From Azolla pinnata (lineage: Eukaryota; Streptophyta; Polypodiopsida; Salviniales; Salviniaceae), in contig JBBBWG010027534.1 of the NCBI GenBank assembly GCA_037176905.1, positions 44,786-92,566 of the forward strand: 47,781 bases of DNA. The letters are read 5' to 3'. How positions within the stretch are numbered: position 1 is the first letter of the stretch; each line of letters starts with the position of its first letter. This document shows positions 1 to 12,513 of the stretch, one piece after another. Made by a program: the position numbers and the translations under genes. The notes under the pieces are model-generated. The model saw only the letters and a list, made by a program, of their open reading frames with translations, was not told the DNA's origin and did not search any database.

Positions 1-1646
1 GAAGAAGAAGAAGAAGAAGAAGAAGAAGAAGAAATGCTAAAAACAGAATACTGATGAACTTAGTGATATCGATGGAGATTCCGGAGGTGGGTATTCTGTT
101 TTCTAGTCTTTCCAAAAGTTTTGAAATTCTTTTTCTTGATTCTTGTGGGTCGTCGCTATGGCGGTTCAGAGGTCTTTTTCTCTGTTTCTACATACTGAGT
201 CCTGTATCACACACTCTCAGAATGCAGTAGAATTGATCTACACTACATCTATCTACGCACCAAATTTGTCCACTTTTTATCATTGCTTACATGCTTGTCC
301 ACAGATCAAATGTCTCTCTAAGGTGAAATTCTAATATTGGCTTCGTTTTTGGATAAAGAATCATGTGGATTTAGAGAAAGAATCACTGTCAAACTCTCAA
401 AGATTGCGTGCGAATTCAAAGCAAACATTGGAGTATTTGGGTTTTTATGTGAGAGTTCAATTCACACCATACATAGCCGTCAACTAAATTCTTTGGTTAC
501 TGATCTGTTGCATCAAAGACCAAATGTTGGCAGCCCAGAAATGCAGCTTTTGCTTTGAATCTGGTAGATTTCCTAATTTCATTAAGACTGAAAACTTGAA
601 TGCCACCCAAGAGTAAGAATCGTAGATATCAAAGAACTTCTTTTGTCTACAGATAGCTTGCTTCCTCCAAGCATATGCTAGCCATTCAACCGTCTCAATT
701 GGGCCTCTTCTCTGTATTAAAGCAACAGTAGAAAACCATCATGCTTTAGGCCTCTTCTTTATAACGACATCAGAGCACAAAACCTACACCCTTGACATCG
801 GTCATGTAACCATCAAGAGATACTTAGCAGTTGCGATGACTCATCTACTACTGCAGTACACAAAATGATCAATTGCACATGCCATACCACTAATTAGCAA
901 ATCCTGTTTACAGTACAAACTTTCCATACATGTGAGAGCTCTGCTGAAAATGGGAATGGGGTTTTATTATTGAAATTTACATATATAGTTCTATCCGTGT
1001 GAGGTTAAGAATCAAATGTGTCTATTTTTGTTACAACTAGCGTTCAATATCACTCAATCTCGCCTACATGGAATTACAATAATAGCTTCATACTTACGCA
1101 ACTCGCAGACGCTCCTCCAGATGACAGTTGAGCTGAACAAGGACATAGCATATGCTTTCTTTCAGTCCTCTTTGTGTAGTTAATCCAAGGTGTGTTAATA
1201 TTACTTACAAGATCCAGTAAATCAATTCCACCAACTGCAGCCTTGATGACTTGAAATGGCATGTTATCTGCATTTCTGTTAATGCATCAACTTTGCTCCA
1301 ATGTCTTCAGTCAACGATTCTGCATTTTCAAACCTCTGGCAAGCATACTATATTCACAGACCCATTCCAGATACTTGTTGGTTCAGGTCTTCTTACCATA
1401 TTTCGGTTCATAGAGATAGGGATCATGGTGGTAACTTGCAACTTGCCCTGATTTTATACCAAAGAGGTAGATAGTGTATATAGGCAATGTATAGCTTCCG
1501 ATTTACGATTTTTTTCTAATCAGATAAGCACTCACAAGGATTTGAGACTTCTATGCTATTATTGGCAAGCACACCCACCATTGGGCTGTATGTATACTTC
1601 AAGCATCTGAAGTAAGCTTGCACAGACACTGTGGATAGTAATTGTG
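1..1646. other. Left flank with no confident gene; possible partial exon at the edge
   Basis: The first 33 bases are eleven GAA units. A plus-strand frame entering from the left edge stays open to about base 228: it reads poly-Lys and then a short non-repetitive stretch, and a GTGGGT donor-like site near base 85 could end an exon. This could be the tail of a gene outside the window, but nothing in it is recognisable. The rest is AT-rich with only short chance ORFs. Its right part should hold the 3' untranslated region of the minus-strand phosphatase gene that stops at 1647. Confidence 0.35.
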
Positions 1647-4179
1647 TCAATGATCAACAGCAGCTTGAGCATTTTTCCGATGAAGATGAAACTTCTGTGT
1701 AATTACAGGACGGACATCATCCACTCCAACCAGAGACTCCAAAAATGGGAGAAGTCTTAGAAGTCCAGTGTCGGACTTATCATCAAACCAGCTCTCGACT
1801 GGAATACCATTGTCAACTTGAAACCCAAATGCCTGTAACGAAAAGTCAAAACATTAGAGTTGGCCGTTTTCTTGATTTCATTTTTATGTAACCACCAAGG
1901 TTTTTGCATAATCTTAGAGATGTACAATATAAGTTGCAAGGGGTGTTATTACTATTAAACACGAATACATGTCAATAAAGCATATCAGATTATCTTTATT
2001 CAACGCTTCATATAGTGAATAGTTCCATGCTCATGTAACTGTAATGCATATTACATTGCATTGAATGAATTTCTAAATGAATTATTTAAATGCAGCCATT
2101 GCATCTCATATTACCTGGGGAGAATTGTCAACAATTGCCACCTTGGAGAGGTCACGACCTAAGATGGTCAGGTCTTTTAGATAGTTCCCATCAACAAAAA
2201 TGCAAGAGTCTCGAAAAACACGGTGCTGAATTAGTTTCCCATGTGGATCCAGGATATCAAGTAACTTTTCAGCATATACACTCTGGCTTGCTGTAAACAC
2301 AATTACTTCAAATAATTGTGCAACTCTCTCCATAAACGTATGTAAATGTGGCCTACATCTTACGTAGACAGTGTATTCCTGAGAATTGATCATTAAGGGA
2401 AAGGTAAAATCCGCATCTTCAGAGAACTCCAGGGTTGAATGAATCAAGGTCTCTGTAAAAAACAGAGAAGAGCCATAAGGATCAGAAAGAACAAGACAAT
2501 AGTTTATGTGATGAGCCAGCACTGTATACAGCCTCTGCCCATACATCACGATCTTCTAATCATTTGGAGATACCATAGTTCATATTGCATTTGCACTTAA
2601 GCCTTACTACCACATATATGCAGCTCATACTCTTCATTCTCATTCTGAGCCTCTTCAAACAGCACACATATACAAATGATATACTCCACATGGACGTTAG
2701 CCATTAAAATGCATCACAGAAATGCACGCGCTATACTCGGTTTCCATCTAAGCTTTTAAAATAGGTCAGATACCGATGCTACTGTGTAGTACAAATATCT
2801 ATTGGGCAGTCTACTTCCAATCTATGTTTCAGAATTAGTATAAAGATAGAAATAACTGTTTATAATTAACACAGCGAAATGACACTTGCACACATACATG
2901 TTTATATATATGAAGGGTTCACATTTATCAAGAAGAAAAGATTACCATCAAGATCCAACACAAGAGTAACAGGAGGACAGCCTTCTGCTTGCTTTGGAAC
3001 CAAAATAGGAGGGCAACCCAGTGATCCCACTTCAGACAGATCAGGCAGCTGTTTGATAAATAAGTAAGGATCGAAGTCATCCAGATCATCACTAACTTCA
3101 ACCTGGGTGATCACAGGATTCCCATCTAATGCCCTAGATTGCTGCACAGCAAGGTATAATGATGCTTCATCTGAATTCAGAAACTCATCCTCTAAGTGCT
3201 GTTCTGTGATTTGAATGGCATATTTATTCTCAACATCAAGCTCCCACTCCACATATGTCGAGCCTGAGTCAAAACCCTGTTGTTCTTCCAGTAATTCATT
3301 TTTGTTAGGCGAGACATAGGTAACATGATTTATGCTAACAGCTAGAGGGGCGTCATCTAATAGAGATGAATCTGCTAACTCGATTGGGTTCTTCTCAGAT
3401 GCCGCTTCTGAGGCAAGGCAAACTTCCCCTTCCTTTACATTAGATCCAAGATCTACACAACTGCAAGTATCAACACTATCTTGGGGTGCCAGGGTACTTT
3501 GTGCCTCCTCTAGTTTCTCACTCACATCATCAGCTGCTTCAACTGTAGAGCAATTCAACCATCTTGCAAGTTAGAAACTTCAAATCAAAGCGTCCATAGT
3601 GTGACAACAAAGAAAAAATACAAACAACTAGTGATTCAACAGAATAAACATACTACTATTTGAAGAGCTGTTTGGGGTATCTCCGCTGAACAAATGAAAA
3701 ATTGGTGAAAAGAATGTGTTCAAGGGGGTGTCCTACAAAACATCAGAGCAAACTTAGACTACTGATCTTGTTATAATCTGTACATATTTAAGTCTATGGT
3801 GAATGAACTTCAATATCACATTAGTCGATGACCTTACCTCCTGGTCTGAAGGTGTTTCATCAATACTAGAAAAGGCCAGCCTTAGATCAGAAGAAGCATC
3901 ATATTGGTTTCCAGTAAAAGAGCCCCATGAAGAACTGTTCTTTCGCATCCTTTTCCGACATAGACTTCGGTGTGCTATTGATGCATTACAAGAACCTTAC
4001 AAATAGAGATCACGATTGAGAAAAGCAAAGAAAGATGATGTGGAGATGAAGAGAGAAGATATGTGTTCACCTTGACGATCTTTCTTTCCAGGAGGCATAA
4101 TTGGAGAAATGACTGTGTATTTACAGCTTTCAACAGTGTTATCATTTCTCTGAGAATCTTCCCTCTTCTTTCCTTTCAT
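1647..4179 (-). CDS. SSP4: SCP1-like small CTD phosphatase, SSP4/CTDSPL2 type
   Basis: Exons in transcript order are 4179-4071, 3995-3838, 3732-3657, 3542-2946, 2452-2115 and 1832-1647, giving 487 residues with all phases closing. The catalytic FCP1/NIF (HAD-type) domain fills the C-terminal third. Its nucleophile motif DLDETLIHST (about residues 311-320) is split by an intron after the first base of the Glu codon. Later motifs FVDGNYLKDLTILGRD and VAIVDNSPQAFGFQ, then GIPVESWFDD, are those of the SCP1-like family, which removes phosphate from Ser of the RNA polymerase II C-terminal domain. The N-terminal 300 residues are acidic and Ser-rich and contain the plant-specific block FFSPIFHLFSGDTPNSSSN. 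Length is close to that of Arabidopsis SSP4. The start is the first ATG in frame in the exon at 4207-4071; an upstream coding exon is not excluded. The intron 3996-4070 is very short. Confidence 0.9.
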
Positions 4180-5779
4180 ATTCACATACAACTGATGCAC
4201 ACAATCCCTGTTTTACTCGGTTGAAAACTTACGTTCCTGCATCTGAAGACTTCCCTGGCAAATCATTAGAAATTTGTAAGTTAGAAAATGAATCTTCATA
4301 GCTAGGAACTATCCAGAAAAAGATAAATTTGTAGGGCGATATGTATCAGCAAATAAACTCTGGAAGACAGAATGTAAGCCCAGATTTATGCTCGTTACAA
4401 AAGGAAAGAAAGGGATCGTTCAGAAGGACTTGCTTTGTTGCAGATTGAAATAACGTGAAAATGCTTGTGATCCAGAGAGAAGGACCCAGGAATCCGGGTT
4501 TTATGACACACGAACTGTATCACAAGGACCTTGTATCAAGAAACCATGTAAGACCATGTTCGGAGAGCATCTCTATTTGGTTCATTAGAATGACCAAACT
4601 TCTCCTGCCAATGGCAGGCTGGGGTATCACTCAGATCTTTCAACAGTCCGGTGAGAAAGAGCTCAATTTGTTCTCAAACACTTGCCAACGAAGAGAGATC
4701 TGAAAGAAATTTCCTGAAGCAGGAGCCTTTGAGTGAGACCTAAAGAGAAGACATCGAGCTCCTGAATCTACCAAGGCCAATTATTTGTGTCAGGCATCAA
4801 GAATATCGGAAAGAATCATGTGTTTGGAGAACGAAATGGCGAATTTTGCATCACAAAGAGCTCGAGAGCATGTATGTACTTTTGCATAAGTACAGGAGGG
4901 GGGAAAAAAGAAGCAAAGTGGGAATATTTGGAAGCAAAATCAATGCCATTCTTCCTGAATGTCGAGGAGAAATCAGGCAGATTTGCGTGGGGAAATTACG
5001 GAGCTGTCCAAAGAGGCACGATCCGTCGATTCTCTGATGACACGCCGTGGTAGAACCCGACGATCAGAGAGGCATCGTGCGAAGGAAAGGAGTAATTTTC
5101 AGCCAAACGGAGAAGAAGGGAGCGGTAACACAGAAAATGAGGTGATATTCCGCCGACAGAAGGCCGTGTGTCAAGTGCAGGAGAGTGGGGGGAGAGAAGG
5201 GATCATGTGGTTGGGAGGAGGGAGGGGGGGGAGGAAGAGAAGCTGGATGGGGCCAGTTCAACATAAATCTCGTTAAGCAGGAGAGGGGGGGGGGAATCTG
5301 CAATGAGCGGATGGAGCGAAACGAAGGAGCAGGAAATGGAAGAGAAAGAAAGGAGGAGGAGGAAGACGAAGAAGAAGAAGAAGAAGAAGCGAGGAAAGAC
5401 ATACCTGGAAGGAAGGAAGGGAGGAAGGAACCGGCGATGGAGGGAGTGGCAGAGCGCGAAGCGAGCGAGCCGAGTTGCGTGCAGGAAGGAACGAAATTGA
5501 AGCTGCAAGCGACGAGGATCTCCGTCTGTCTGTACCTCTGCCCGACGCCAAGATCCCTCGCTCGCTCGCGCGCTCTGTGTTCCTGTTTTCCTGCACAGAA
5601 GCGAGAGAGCTCGAGGAAGACGAAGAAGACGAAGACGAAGAAGAAGAAGAAGAAGAAGAAGAAGAAGAACAGAAAAAACACAGAGAATCATCTTCTTTCT
5701 TAGTCAAGCTGTTGTCCGCTTTCACACTTGTCCGCCCAAAAGCCACGCAGCTCCTTGACCGGAAAGTCAAACGCACGTT
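4180..5779 (-). promoter_or_regulatory. 5' leader and probable leader intron of the SSP4-like gene
   Basis: Read on the minus strand, a good donor (CAG followed by GTATGT) lies at 5405/5404, and an acceptor lies just before 4207. This suggests a leader intron of about 1.2 kb. The leader exon upstream is extremely pyrimidine-rich in the sense direction, because the plus strand carries GAA/GAC runs at about 5345-5392 and 5615-5669. The ORFs predicted in this block on both strands are low-complexity artefacts (poly-Ser, poly-Leu, poly-Glu). Confidence 0.5.
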
Positions 5780-5851
5780 TTGACCTTGACCTTGACCTTG
5801 ACCTTGACCCTAAACCCTAAGCCCTAACCCCTAAACCCTAAACCCTAAACC
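5780..5851. repeat. TTGACC hexamer array joined to telomere-like CCCTAAA array
   Basis: Five perfect TTGACC units (5780-5809) run directly into degenerate plant telomere repeats (CCCTAAACCCTAAGCCCTAA and similar, to 5851). TTGAC is the core of the WRKY-binding W-box. AAACCCTAA is the telo-box found in promoters of plant housekeeping genes. The block lies just upstream of the presumed transcription start of the minus-strand SSP4-like gene. Confidence 0.8.
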
Positions 5852-5852
5852 G

Positions 5853-6240
5853 GATTCCCAGACGGTGGAACAGATGATTTTCGACTCCTCTTATCTGCCT
5901 TGACTTGGCTCGACTCGACTTGGATCGGCTCGGCTTCGCTTCGGTCTTTTTGATCGCATCCGCTGATAATCGAATCGAAAATCGGGCTCTCGATTGACCC
6001 TGCCCGAAAAACAGCGCGCTGTTTGCCATATTCCCAGACGGTGGAACAGATGATTTTCGACTCCTCTTGTCTGCCTTGACTTGGCTCGACTCGACTTGGA
6101 TCGGCTCGGCTTCGCTTCGGTCTTTGATCTTGTTCGCTAATAATCGAATCGAATCAGGCTCTCGGTGACCCTGCTCGAAGAACAGCGCGCTTTTTGCTAG
6201 ATTTCCCAGATGATGGGAGCAGATGATTCTCGGGTGATTT
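5853..6240. repeat. Tandem duplication of about 177 bp, with a third partial copy
   Basis: The segment starting ATTCCCAGACGGTGGAACAG at 5853 recurs at 6030 with few differences. A third, shortened and diverged copy starts near 6202 (ATTTCCCAGATGATGGGAGC). Each full copy contains CTTGACTTGGCTCGACTCGA and GCTCGGCTTCGCTTCGGTCT. The open frame across it is a by-product of the repeat and shows no protein resemblance. Confidence 0.85.
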
Positions 6241-7303
6241 GTAGGATTAGGGAATTCGTCGCCTGATAATGCCCTTCGTGCTCGAGCTTGAGATTCCAAC
6301 GTTGGGGCTCGATGCTTTTTTTGCTTTTCCAGGTTAACGCTACCTCCCGAAGAAGGTGCAGATCGAAGCCGATTCCAGCACGGGTAAAGCAACAGCTAGT
6401 CGGCGCCTCGGATCGAGCCAGCTCCGACACGAGTAATCAGTAGCTTGCGCCTCTCGCAAATAGAGAAACGGATTGAGCAATCGATCTGCGAACGCCAACT
6501 ACTAACGTGTGTATAGGAGATATATCGGCAAATGAACTAAGAAGAATTAACTGGCGGAGTAGGAGGATGGACAAATATCTCATCCGATTAAGATACGATT
6601 TGAACACGGCAAAAAATTGAGCACAATGCGCAGGAAGATGCCACGATTGTGGTATGATGATCGAAGCCGAGCGATTCTACTTACCTTAAAGATTCACTAA
6701 TACCGTGATTTGTATGACAAAACCCATGTACATATCCTGACGCATCCTCGCTGCATATTTCGCCTGCAGATATTAAAAGACGACGAATACAATGTATTTC
6801 CGCCAGCAAAGAAGGGATCGCTTGCGATCGATTAAGAAAGCGGTTCATAACAAAAACAATTTCACACAGCATGTTAAGTTAGGGAATATAGCAACAACAA
6901 AAAATGGCACTTTCTTCTGGTTCTTGCACATACTGGCTAATTTTATTTCCTTCAATGAGGTAGAAGGTCGGTGTTGTTCTAAAGCATCATCACAAGACTT
7001 GGAGCTCATGCAATCTGATAGCAAGCTGGTGTTGGTTGTTGCCCAATTACATTGCTGAAAACAATACGCTCAACATATCGGTTTGCCCCAAATCGGTATA
7101 TATACACCAAAAAGCTCTCGCGGAACAAGTGTTCTCGACACTCTGATCAGCATGTCAGAAACTGCTGGAGATGTGTCCATACCAATGCCTGCACATGCTG
7201 GATGTTTTTGATATTTGGAGAGAACAATGCCTGCCACCATCGTGACACCTCTCCTCGAGCGTGGGTCTAACAGTGATGAACAAGGGTAAAAAAAGGCCTG
7301 AAA
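6241..7303. other. Intergenic region including the 3' flank of the CIP73-like gene
   Basis: No conserved coding sequence is visible on either strand. The part nearest 7303 should carry the 3' untranslated region of the minus-strand CIP73-like gene. A minus-strand frame around 7080-7265 is open for about 60 codons but matches nothing I recognise. Confidence 0.5.
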
Positions 7304-7380
7304 TCACCGCATCTGAGACAACAAAACAAACAAAAACATATGTTTTACATCACCATGTAATCTCTCTCTCTCTCTCTTTA

Positions 7381-7413
<33 letters not shown>

Positions 7414-10400
7414 ATGTAAACAGTGCATATATGTGGAAATGTATACTTTATACAGCCTTTAAGATGTGGCATGTGGACCCACCTTCTGCCGCTTGATGAT
7501 TGGGGAAGCTTCAGGGCTTGCATTTTGACCACGCCAGTTCGGATCTCCAGAATTAGATGTTTTAGATGTCAAAGATTGCTGCAAAACAACCAGTATGAAG
7601 CATGAAAACATGAAACAAACAAACATCCAGCATAAGTTTTTTGAAGAAACATCGCCAAGAAAGCCCCTCAGCAGTAATGATCTGCGTACTACAAAAGAGA
7701 GTATTTTGGCGTTGAAGTGTATTATAGTTTTGGCATTGAAGTGAGCATTTATTGAGCAGTATTTACCTCTAAGGTTGTCATCAGGAGCTTTCTTCCATCA
7801 GTGGACTCCTCCTCTTGTACTGAAACTTCAGGGTTCAGGAGAAGACGCTTCTTTGAAGAATTTGAAGCGAGGGATAACACTTGCGTATTTGAACAAGAAT
7901 CTCGGCTTCTATTATCCTCACCACTTTCATCAAATAATGCAACATCACTAGCAAGTTCATTATTCTCAGAGTTCATGGGAACTACTGATGATCCTGAGCT
8001 GTCTAAATGAAGCCCATGGCTTCTGGCATTTTCGAGATCGAGGGACCACTCTTGGGGGAACCTATCAACATTTGCCTTGCCATCTGTCTTCTCAACTGTC
8101 CTAGAAGCAAGCGTAGAAAGGAAGTCTTGGAGAACAGTTCTCCCAGCTGATGACGCAGAGACTGTTGCTTCATCCGCCCCACCATATAAATCGTTTGAAG
8201 AAGCTTGTTCACTGTGTTCATATGCACTACCCTGTTCCATCAAAATTACATCTCAGCAACAAAGCCCAGAAATATTAGAATTGCAATGTAAGCATACAAA
8301 ACTAATCCTTACGCATTCAAGGTTTAACATCTAAATTTCACAGTTCGGACGATGAAGATAAACCAATGAATCAAAATCCATTCCCTTATGCATTACAGTA
8401 TGGCATATCAGCACTAAATTTTCTGTAAAACGTATTAAGGCTTTAAAAATAACGCTTCAGGGCTTAGGAGATAATAGTTGAGCCATGCTGCACTCTCTGT
8501 TCGTTCCATTGATGCCAAGGATATGAGCAGCAAAACTCTTCATAAAGACTCAAGTAAGTGTTTGAACTTTTATACTAAGCATTATGGGTTCACAAAACTG
8601 ACTGTGACACAAAGGAGGAAGACAATATTTTTAAAAGTCTTACCTCAAGCAACAAGGGCTGAAATCCATTGGACCGAAGCCCAACCACAACAGCTTCAGA
8701 CCCTATCGCCCCTCCCATTGTTTCTTTCGCTATGACTGGCTCAGTCGCTGCAACTTTGTCTGATCCTGCACAACCCACGTTTTCCATCTCTGCACTACAT
8801 TTGAGTTTTAGAGAAGTATCCGTGCCCTCTTGCAGCCCTCGGGATTCATTCACAAAATGCAGCTGCCAAACAAAATTTACATCAAGATGTGGTTCTCTGC
8901 CTTAAAAAGCTCTTTTTTTTTTAAGTTCTAGCACCACTTACTTCTTTGGACACTGATTGCTCTCCTCTCTGTACATTTTCTGGTGTCTCTAGAGCATGCA
9001 ATAGAGGACGAATAGCATCCTGCATGCCCATATATTCAGTAACATTAGAAATGCCATCTTTATTGGTCGTGGAAGCATCTTCACTTCCGGGTCTCATGCT
9101 TATATCACTGCCTCCTGCATAATCGTTTCCACTATATAAGTTGCAATAAAATTAAAAAAGTATTGAAATTTGACACACCAGCAAAAACCCACCTTCAAGT
9201 TCTGGTTCTTCTAAGCATGACAGAGGAGGATGTAAACTCTCCACTTCACCACCTGATCCACCTTCACCAGTTGCCAATACCTGCTCTAACTGTTGTACTG
9301 TGGTGTGAAGCATAGGCACAGTTGAATGAAGAGAAACAGGATCTCTATCAGATGAAGGCTGATCTCCATGACCAGATTGTTCAAGGCCATCATTGCCAGA
9401 CTGATCCAGTGAAAAATCAGCAAATAGTGCTGGGCTCAATTGCTGGAACCTTGCAAAGAGCGGAAAGAAGCCCCCCCTTCTAGCAGTGGCTCCATCACCA
9501 ACTGACGTCCCTCCGTTTGAGAATAGTGCCCTCAAAGAAGTTCCGTGATCAACAGCAGCAGGTGCTGATGGGATTGAATTCGAGGAATCTTGTAAGGATT
9601 GAGGCACATTCTCAGTCTCCACATGATTATCTTCAGATTCTGATACATTTCGTGTGTTTAGATTCAAGGGAGGGCCATCCTGGGTTGTTTGTGATAAAAT
9701 ATTTAACTGAGGTCTAGCAGCCAAATAAGGTCCAAGCCCAGCATGTATGTGAATATCCATATTGTGAAGGGCATCATCATTGTCCGTATAATAAGTGGAC
9801 CCTTGCTCAGATGCAATGTCTGTTCTTGAGTCTCGCACGCTATTCTGCTGAAATATAGAAAATTTTATGTGACAGGTACAAAATTTGTTTCATTCATTAC
9901 TCAAAGAAATTACAGGCTCTCAATTATAAGTCTGCTATTACCTGAGCCCTAGTTGAATCTGGATCATGCAGAGAAACCAAATATGGGTTTCTTGAATTCC
10001 CCATAGCATCATCCTAGCACATCAATTGTAGTTTAGTAAACTACAAGTAGGACAGCATATGAGAAAGTAAATCATCCAACTTACATGAGATGTATCCCTT
10101 CTCAGCATTAACATGGTGCTACCTACTTCCAATAGAAGGTGGCCCAACCGTTCCATAAGGATTCCAGCCGAAAGAATGCTTCCATGAGCTGTTGCAGTCT
10201 GAAGACTGGATTCCCCTTCCAATCGATCTGCCAATCTCTATTAGGGCCAATTTAAAGCAGAAGGTTAGATACTCCACATGAAATGTTAAATAACAGCTGT
10301 GTGAACATGCAAAACGAGAAGGAGACTGCACTTCAAACTTAGACACAAAATGATCGAATCAATTTGAAAATAAATATTAATACCCTGAGTTCAGAAGCAG

Positions 10401-12513
10401 ATTGATTGCTTAACAGATCTGTGATTCGGCGGAGCATAGAAGTCCAAGCCGCAGAATCACCATCACCACTGACTGGAGGTGGCTGCTGTTCAGTTTGGTT
10501 TAAGAACGTTGAAGTTGGTGTTTGAGTTTCACCTAAAGCAACCATGCCTCAACTTATCAATACCCTGCTGTATCTAATGGAGCTTCATGACCCCTAAGAC
10601 CAAAGAGAACTTTATGCATGTAGTAAACAAACCAAGTGACATGTTGTTTAGACCATCTTAGTGTTCCTTTGATTACATCATTCAATGACTTTAAGGTTCT
10701 TACGAAATATAAATCGTTCCAACATTCTATCACAGAGACTACAACATGGTATTTTATAAATCTGACAGCTTGGGTAGATATTCTAACTGCATAGAAAAGT
10801 TGTCTTTGCAGAAAAAAATTTAAATGCTTCATTCTGGCTGTTTAAACGCTAAATGAACTTTTCCTCTCAGAATGATATCTCATCTTCCAGAAATCAGCAT
10901 CCGCCCTTACCACTAAGTGCCAAAACCTGCTCCATGCGATTCACATATTGAGATGCTATCCGCAAGGCATTCGGTACAACCTGGAAAAGCAAATGCCAAC
11001 AATTGTGCATCATAAATAAGTAGAACCTACAAATATAGCCATCAACTAAAATAATATAGTTAACCGAATGCACCTACCTGCTGGACAATCCGCACCCGAG
11101 AAACTCCTGGAATAGAACCAAGGTAACCGATGTCCGTGCGTAGACTTGGGAGAGTTTCTGTTGCTGGATCTGAATCTCTAGAAACACTCTCATCATGTGT
11201 TGACCTAGTGTGGTTATTACTTCTTTCTTGTCGACGCGCATCAGCATTTTCTGCTATGTTATGTGGAACCGTCTGCCTTGCATAGACACATCATAGAGTT
11301 TAGACAGACTCCGATCCCTATGGACACAGGGTACTCTTTTTAGATGATCCTGCCAACTTCAATGGTACTGATTACTTCATATAGAAAGTGTAAAATCTAC
11401 TTCACTTCTAGTAATCTGAGAATTGAAAACTATTAAGCCACACCACATCCCTCTTGCAGCAAACATGTTTCAACTTCAATGATGGTGTTTGCTCGAGAAA
11501 CGTCAAATGAGAATGCTTTTTGCGAAAAGGGACTCAGATGACTGTATATGGTTACGTAAACTTACAGAAGAGCTTCCATTTACATTGCCAGTACCGTTGC
11601 TAGCTCCAAGGGAAGTTCCAACTCTGAGAGTGCTTAAAACAGAGGAAAAAAGCTGACACACAGAAGATGCAAATGTTTCAAACACATTCGACACTTGAAG
11701 CTCAAACTTCATGTCAAGGAAAATATTAAGGCATACTCTGTTAATTTCTGGCAAGATAACTCCTCCTCGGTCTGGAATATTAAATGTTCCTACTAATACA
11801 CTGCGAGATATATGGCCATGTTGGTCACGAGTCGTGCTTGAAAATGGATCTGTGAGATATATATACATATATGCAAAGATTGGTCAATATAATGGACATG
11901 TTTGCCTCGCAGAAAATGAGGCAAAAGTTGTCATTGAAAATGGCGTACCTCGCTCATCATCATGGACTCCATCAGCTACAGCATGAGAGGACTGTGATGG
12001 TATGGGTCTTGTTACCAAGTGGAGTGTATGTCCATCCTCCACGTCTGTATAGAAAACCTTCAGCAGTTTAAACAATGTAGGGAAATGCAAAATGTAGAAA
12101 CTATTGATTCATCTTACCATATGCAGATAATATGTGTTCATCCTTGAGAACCTTCCCACGACAAATGAGCCGTTGACTTCCAGATGGCACCCCTGTGATG
12201 ATCGCTATCTGATCCTTCAAATCAGGGACAGAAACCTGTAGAAAAAAGTTGATATAAACCCACATATGCATGTTAAAATCGCCTGCCAAGAAATGCTTTG
12301 GAAAATAATTAGTAGCTTTTCCATCAAAAACATAATTTAATTAAGAAACTAATTTTGATGTACACATTCTATGAGGAGAACTACATTTTTCGCCACACGG
12401 CATGTATAATCCTGAGAATCCAAGGTCTTTATCTTGATTTCAACAACTGTATGTGAAGCTTGAAGAGCTTCTTTTGCTTCACAATCATTCTCATCACAAG
12501 TTCCTCCTTCCAT
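7304..12513 (-). CDS. Ubiquitin-like domain protein, CIP73/BAG6-like
   Basis: Fifteen exons in transcript order: 12513-12385, 12235-12118, 12044-11949, 11849-11566, 11272-11078, 10980-10911, 10532-10384, 10237-10085, 10013-9942, 9847-9193, 9114-8942, 8862-8644, 8231-7767, 7578-7483, 7312-7304; 960 residues, phases closing throughout. Residues about 24-96 form a ubiquitin-like domain (VEIKIKTLDSQDY, then QRLICRGKVLKDEHILSAYG and DVEDGHTLHLVTRP). The following part (EINRVCLNIFLDMKFELQ and VRIVQQVVPNALRIASQYVN) matches the plant BAG6/Scythe-like family, of which Lotus CIP73, a partner of the symbiosis kinase CCaMK, is the best-known member. The C-terminal half is acidic, Ser/Asn-rich and low in conservation, ending in a basic tail (SPIIKRQK). 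The last exon (three codons, acceptor TTGTCTCAG) is the least certain. The likely role is as a chaperone or adaptor in protein quality control or signalling. Confidence 0.88.
7362..7416. repeat. CT, TA and TATG microsatellite in the last intron of the CIP73-like gene
   Basis: A compound run of TC, then TA, then GTAT units lies between the last two proposed exons of the minus-strand gene. Confidence 0.8.

Noticed and set aside
5064..5783. Several long ORFs on both strands, with poly-Ser, poly-Leu or poly-Glu
   Set aside because: They are translations of GAA/CTT repeat in all frames, with no conserved non-repeat part; the region is the leader of the SSP4-like gene.
7080..7265. Additional C-terminal exon of the CIP73-like gene
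   Set aside because: The frame is open for about 60 codons but has no family resemblance; the three-codon exon at 7312-7304 has a stronger acceptor and gives the expected short basic tail.
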